A stretch of 64,000 bases of DNA, taken from the NCBI RefSeq assembly GCF_019977335.1, contig NZ_AP024653.1:1612001-1676000 (forward strand). Direction: 5' to 3'. The notes under the pieces were generated by a model that made no database searches, was not told the origin of the DNA, and saw only the letters and a program-made list of their open reading frames with translations. Below are positions 61,789 through 64,000 of this stretch, piece after piece. Each line of letters opens with the position of its first letter. The stretch's first letter is position 1. The position numbers and the translations under genes are program-made. The stretch comes from Arthrobacter sp. NicSoilB4. GTDB lineage: Bacteria; Actinomycetota; Actinomycetes; Actinomycetales; Micrococcaceae.

Positions 61789-64000
61789 ATGACCCAAACC
61801 CTGCACAGCCCCAGTTGGTCCGAGCCTCAGCAGCCCGCCATGTCACCTTTCAAGCGCTTCTCGGCGCTTCCCGAAGCTGCCGGGCTCTACAACCCGGAGC
61901 AGGAGAAGGACGCCTGCGGCCTCGCCATCATTGCCACGCTGAGGGGGGAACCGGGTTACGACATCGTTGACGCCGCCCTGACAGCCCTGCGCAACCTCGA
62001 GCACCGCGGCGCCGTGGGCGCCGACGAGGGTACCGGCGACGGGGCCGGACTGCTCATGCAGATCCCGGACGAATTCTTCCGCGCCGTCACCGACTTCGAA
62101 CTTCCCGCCGCCGGACAGTTCGTGGTGGGCACGGCCTTCCTCCCGTCCGAGCAGCGCGAATCCGACGCCGCCAAGGCCGGCATCGAAGGCCTCGCCGCCG
62201 ACGAGGGCCTGACCGTCCTTGGCTGGCGCGAAGTGCCGATCGTGGCCGGCCTGGTCGGGGCGATGGCCCGGGCCTGCATGCCGTACTTCTCCCAGCCGTT
62301 CTTTGCCTCCAGCACCGGGGAAGTGCTGGAGCGCAACGAACTCGACTCCCGCGCCTGGCGGATCCGGAAGCGGGCGCAGAACAAGTTCGGCGTGTACTTC
62401 CCGTCGCTTTCCTGCCGGACCATCGTCTACAAGGGCATGCTCACCACGGCCCAGCTGGAGCCGTTCTACCCGGACCTCTCGGACAAGCGCTTCAAGACCA
62501 AGCTCGCGATCGTCCACTCGCGCTTCTCCACCAACACGTTCCCGTCCTGGCCGCTGGCCCAGCCTTTCCGGACCATCGCCCACAACGGCGAAATTAACAC
62601 GGTCAAGGGAAACCGCAACTGGATGCGTGCCCGCCAGTCACAGCTCGCCAACCCGCTGCTGGGGGACTCGCCGGAAGAGCTGTACCCGATCTGCACGCCC
62701 GGTGCCTCCGACTCGGCCTCCTTCGACGAGGTCGCGGAACTGCTCTGGCTTTCCGGCCGGCCGATCACGCACTCGATCATGATGATGATCCCCGAGGCCT
62801 GGGAAAACCACGCCACGATGGATCCCGCCCGCCGCGCCTTCTACGAGTACCACTCGCTGCTCATGGAACCGTGGGACGGCCCCGCCGCCGTGTCCTTCAC
62901 CGATGGCAGCCTGGTCGGCGCAACCCTGGACCGCAACGGCCTGCGGCCCGGCCGGTACTGGATCACCGAGGACGGCCTGGTCGTTTTCGCCTCCGAAGTC
63001 GGTGTGATCGACGTCGAACCCTCCAAGGTGGTCAAGAAGGGCCGCGTCTCGCCCGGCAAGATGTTCCTCGTGGACACCGACGCCGGCCGGATCATCGACG
63101 ACGCCGAGGTCAAGGCCGAGGTGGCGGCAGCGAACCCCTGGGCTGAGTGGCTCAAGGACAACCTGATCGACCTCAAGGACCTGCCCGAGCGCGAGCACGT
63201 TGTGCACACCGCCGCCTCAGTCAACATCCGCCAGCGCACCTTCGGCTACACCACCGAGGAACTGAAGATCCTGCTCGGCCCGATGGCTCGCACCGGCGCC
63301 GAACCGCTCGGGGCCATGGGGTCTGACACTCCGGTGGCTGTCCTCTCTAAGCGCCCGCGGCTGCTCTTCGACTACTTCGTGCAGTCCTTCGCGCAGGTCA
63401 CCAACCCGCCGCTGGACGCCATCCGCGAGGAACTCGTCACGTCGCTGACCTGCGCGATCGGCCCCAACGGCAACCTGCTGGACACCAAGCAGGTCCGCCA
63501 GCCGCAGGTTTCGCTGCCGTTCCCCGTGATCAACAACGACCAGCTCGCCAAGATCGCGAACATCGAGAACGCCGACGGTGACAAAGTCGCCATGAAGGTC
63601 CGCGGCCTCTACCGCCCCGAGGGCGGCGAGAACGCCCTCCGCGCCCGGCTCACCGAAATCTGCGAGCAGGTTTCCGGCGCCATCAACCGCGGCGTCCAGT
63701 ACGTCGTCCTCTCGGACCGTGACTCGAACGCCCAGTGGGCGCCGATCCCGTCCCTGCTCCTCGTCAGCGCCGTGCACCACCACCTGCTGCGCAGCGCCAA
63801 CCGCACCAAGACAGCCCTGGTGGTCGAGGCCGGCGACGTCCGCGAAACGCACCACGTGGCCGTGCTGATCGGCTACGGCGCCTCCGCCGTGAACCCGTAC
63901 CTGGCCATGGAATCCGTGGAGCAGCTCATCTCCACCGGCGATGTCCTCGGGGTCACCCCGCAGGACGGCGTCTACAACCTGATCAAGGGCCTCGGCAAGG
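61789..64000 (+). CDS. gltB: Glutamate synthase (NADPH) large subunit, cut by window edge
   Basis: Converts glutamine and 2-oxoglutarate to two glutamates. The N-terminal glutaminase (Ntn) begins after a ~42-residue propeptide; Cys43 in EKDACGLAIIATL becomes the nucleophile. Further Ntn residues: HSRFSTNTFPSWPLAQP and IAHNGEINTVKGN. The central domain (from ~470) is underway where the window ends (737 codons seen of about 1500). AGGAGGAAGGA precedes ATG 61789. gltD would lie downstream, outside the window. Confidence 0.95.
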   Translation, partial: MTQTLHSPSWSEPQQPAMSPFKRFSALPEAAGLYNPEQEKDACGLAIIATLRGEPGYDIVDAALTALRNLEHRGAVGADEGTGDGAGLLMQIPDEFFRAVTDFELPAAGQFVVGTAFLPSEQRESDAAKAGIEGLAADEGLTVLGWREVPIVAGLVGAMARACMPYFSQPFFASSTGEVLERNELDSRAWRIRKRAQNKFGVYFPSLSCRTIVYKGMLTTAQLEPFYPDLSDKRFKTKLAIVHSRFSTNTFPSWPLAQPFRTIAHNGEINTVKGNRNWMRARQSQLANPLLGDSPEELYPICTPGASDSASFDEVAELLWLSGRPITHSIMMMIPEAWENHATMDPARRAFYEYHSLLMEPWDGPAAVSFTDGSLVGATLDRNGLRPGRYWITEDGLVVFASEVGVIDVEPSKVVKKGRVSPGKMFLVDTDAGRIIDDAEVKAEVAAANPWAEWLKDNLIDLKDLPEREHVVHTAASVNIRQRTFGYTTEELKILLGPMARTGAEPLGAMGSDTPVAVLSKRPRLLFDYFVQSFAQVTNPPLDAIREELVTSLTCAIGPNGNLLDTKQVRQPQVSLPFPVINNDQLAKIANIENADGDKVAMKVRGLYRPEGGENALRARLTEICEQVSGAINRGVQYVVLSDRDSNAQWAPIPSLLLVSAVHHHLLRSANRTKTALVVEAGDVRETHHVAVLIGYGASAVNPYLAMESVEQLISTGDVLGVTPQDGVYNLIKGLGK

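Overview
The window is high-GC actinobacterial chromosome. SepH, DUF4193, DUF3093, DUF3710 and DUF3159 proteins, a dut-acnA-dxs neighbourhood, a trp operon carrying an HGxxPAAW protein and several DUF222/HNH-type features point to Arthrobacter or Pseudarthrobacter (Micrococcaceae). This genus call is an inference from protein style and gene order, not from a search.

Left third (1-22000): sepH (cut by the left edge) faces DUF4193; then come DUF3093, dut, a DUF3710 / OB-fold / DUF3159 operon, two RCK (TrkA-type) proteins divergent from an APC-superfamily permease that carries the potassium-site residues of KimA, a TRAM RNA methyltransferase, acnA with a perfect palindrome in its upstream region, dxs, a DUF402 protein coupled to an unknown protein, an aldo/keto reductase, and a nucleoside hydrolase next to a complete ECF importer (S, T, fused A-A').

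Middle (22000-42400): on the minus strand a fatty-acid beta-oxidation pair (hydratase/dehydrogenase plus thiolase) with a palindromic candidate operator, ribonuclease D, DUF3000, threonine aldolase, an SDR coupled to a DUF6421-like protein, and msrB. Then come an alpha/beta hydrolase, YbaK, SufE next to a rhodanese, zapE, a small antitoxin-family protein, a tRNA cluster (Gly, Cys, Val, Gly, Val on minus; Val-CAC on plus), and a short accessory-looking stretch with a PD-(D/E)XK nuclease, 23-bp repeats and a DUF222/HNH endonuclease.

Right third (42400-64000): def-fmt-rsmB-rpe; an FMN riboswitch followed by a 20-codon leader ORF and ribD-ribE-ribB-ribA-ribH; hisE-hisG-hisF; a 57-bp minisatellite; a TIGR03085 protein; hisI; trpE, a Trp-associated membrane protein, HGxxPAAW protein, trpC-trpB-trpA; lgt with a long acidic tail; and gltB cut by the right edge. 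The trp set lacks trpG, trpD and trpF here and no hisA is present, which fits a bifunctional PriA elsewhere.

Non-coding structure is rich. Two copies of a long palindrome sharing a 16-bp core lie at convergent gene ends, where they probably act as bidirectional terminators. There are also several short tandem repeats in spacers, a G-quadruplex-capable tract upstream of def, and two clear transcription-factor-like palindromes (acnA, fadA). No phage, insertion sequence or CRISPR array was seen.
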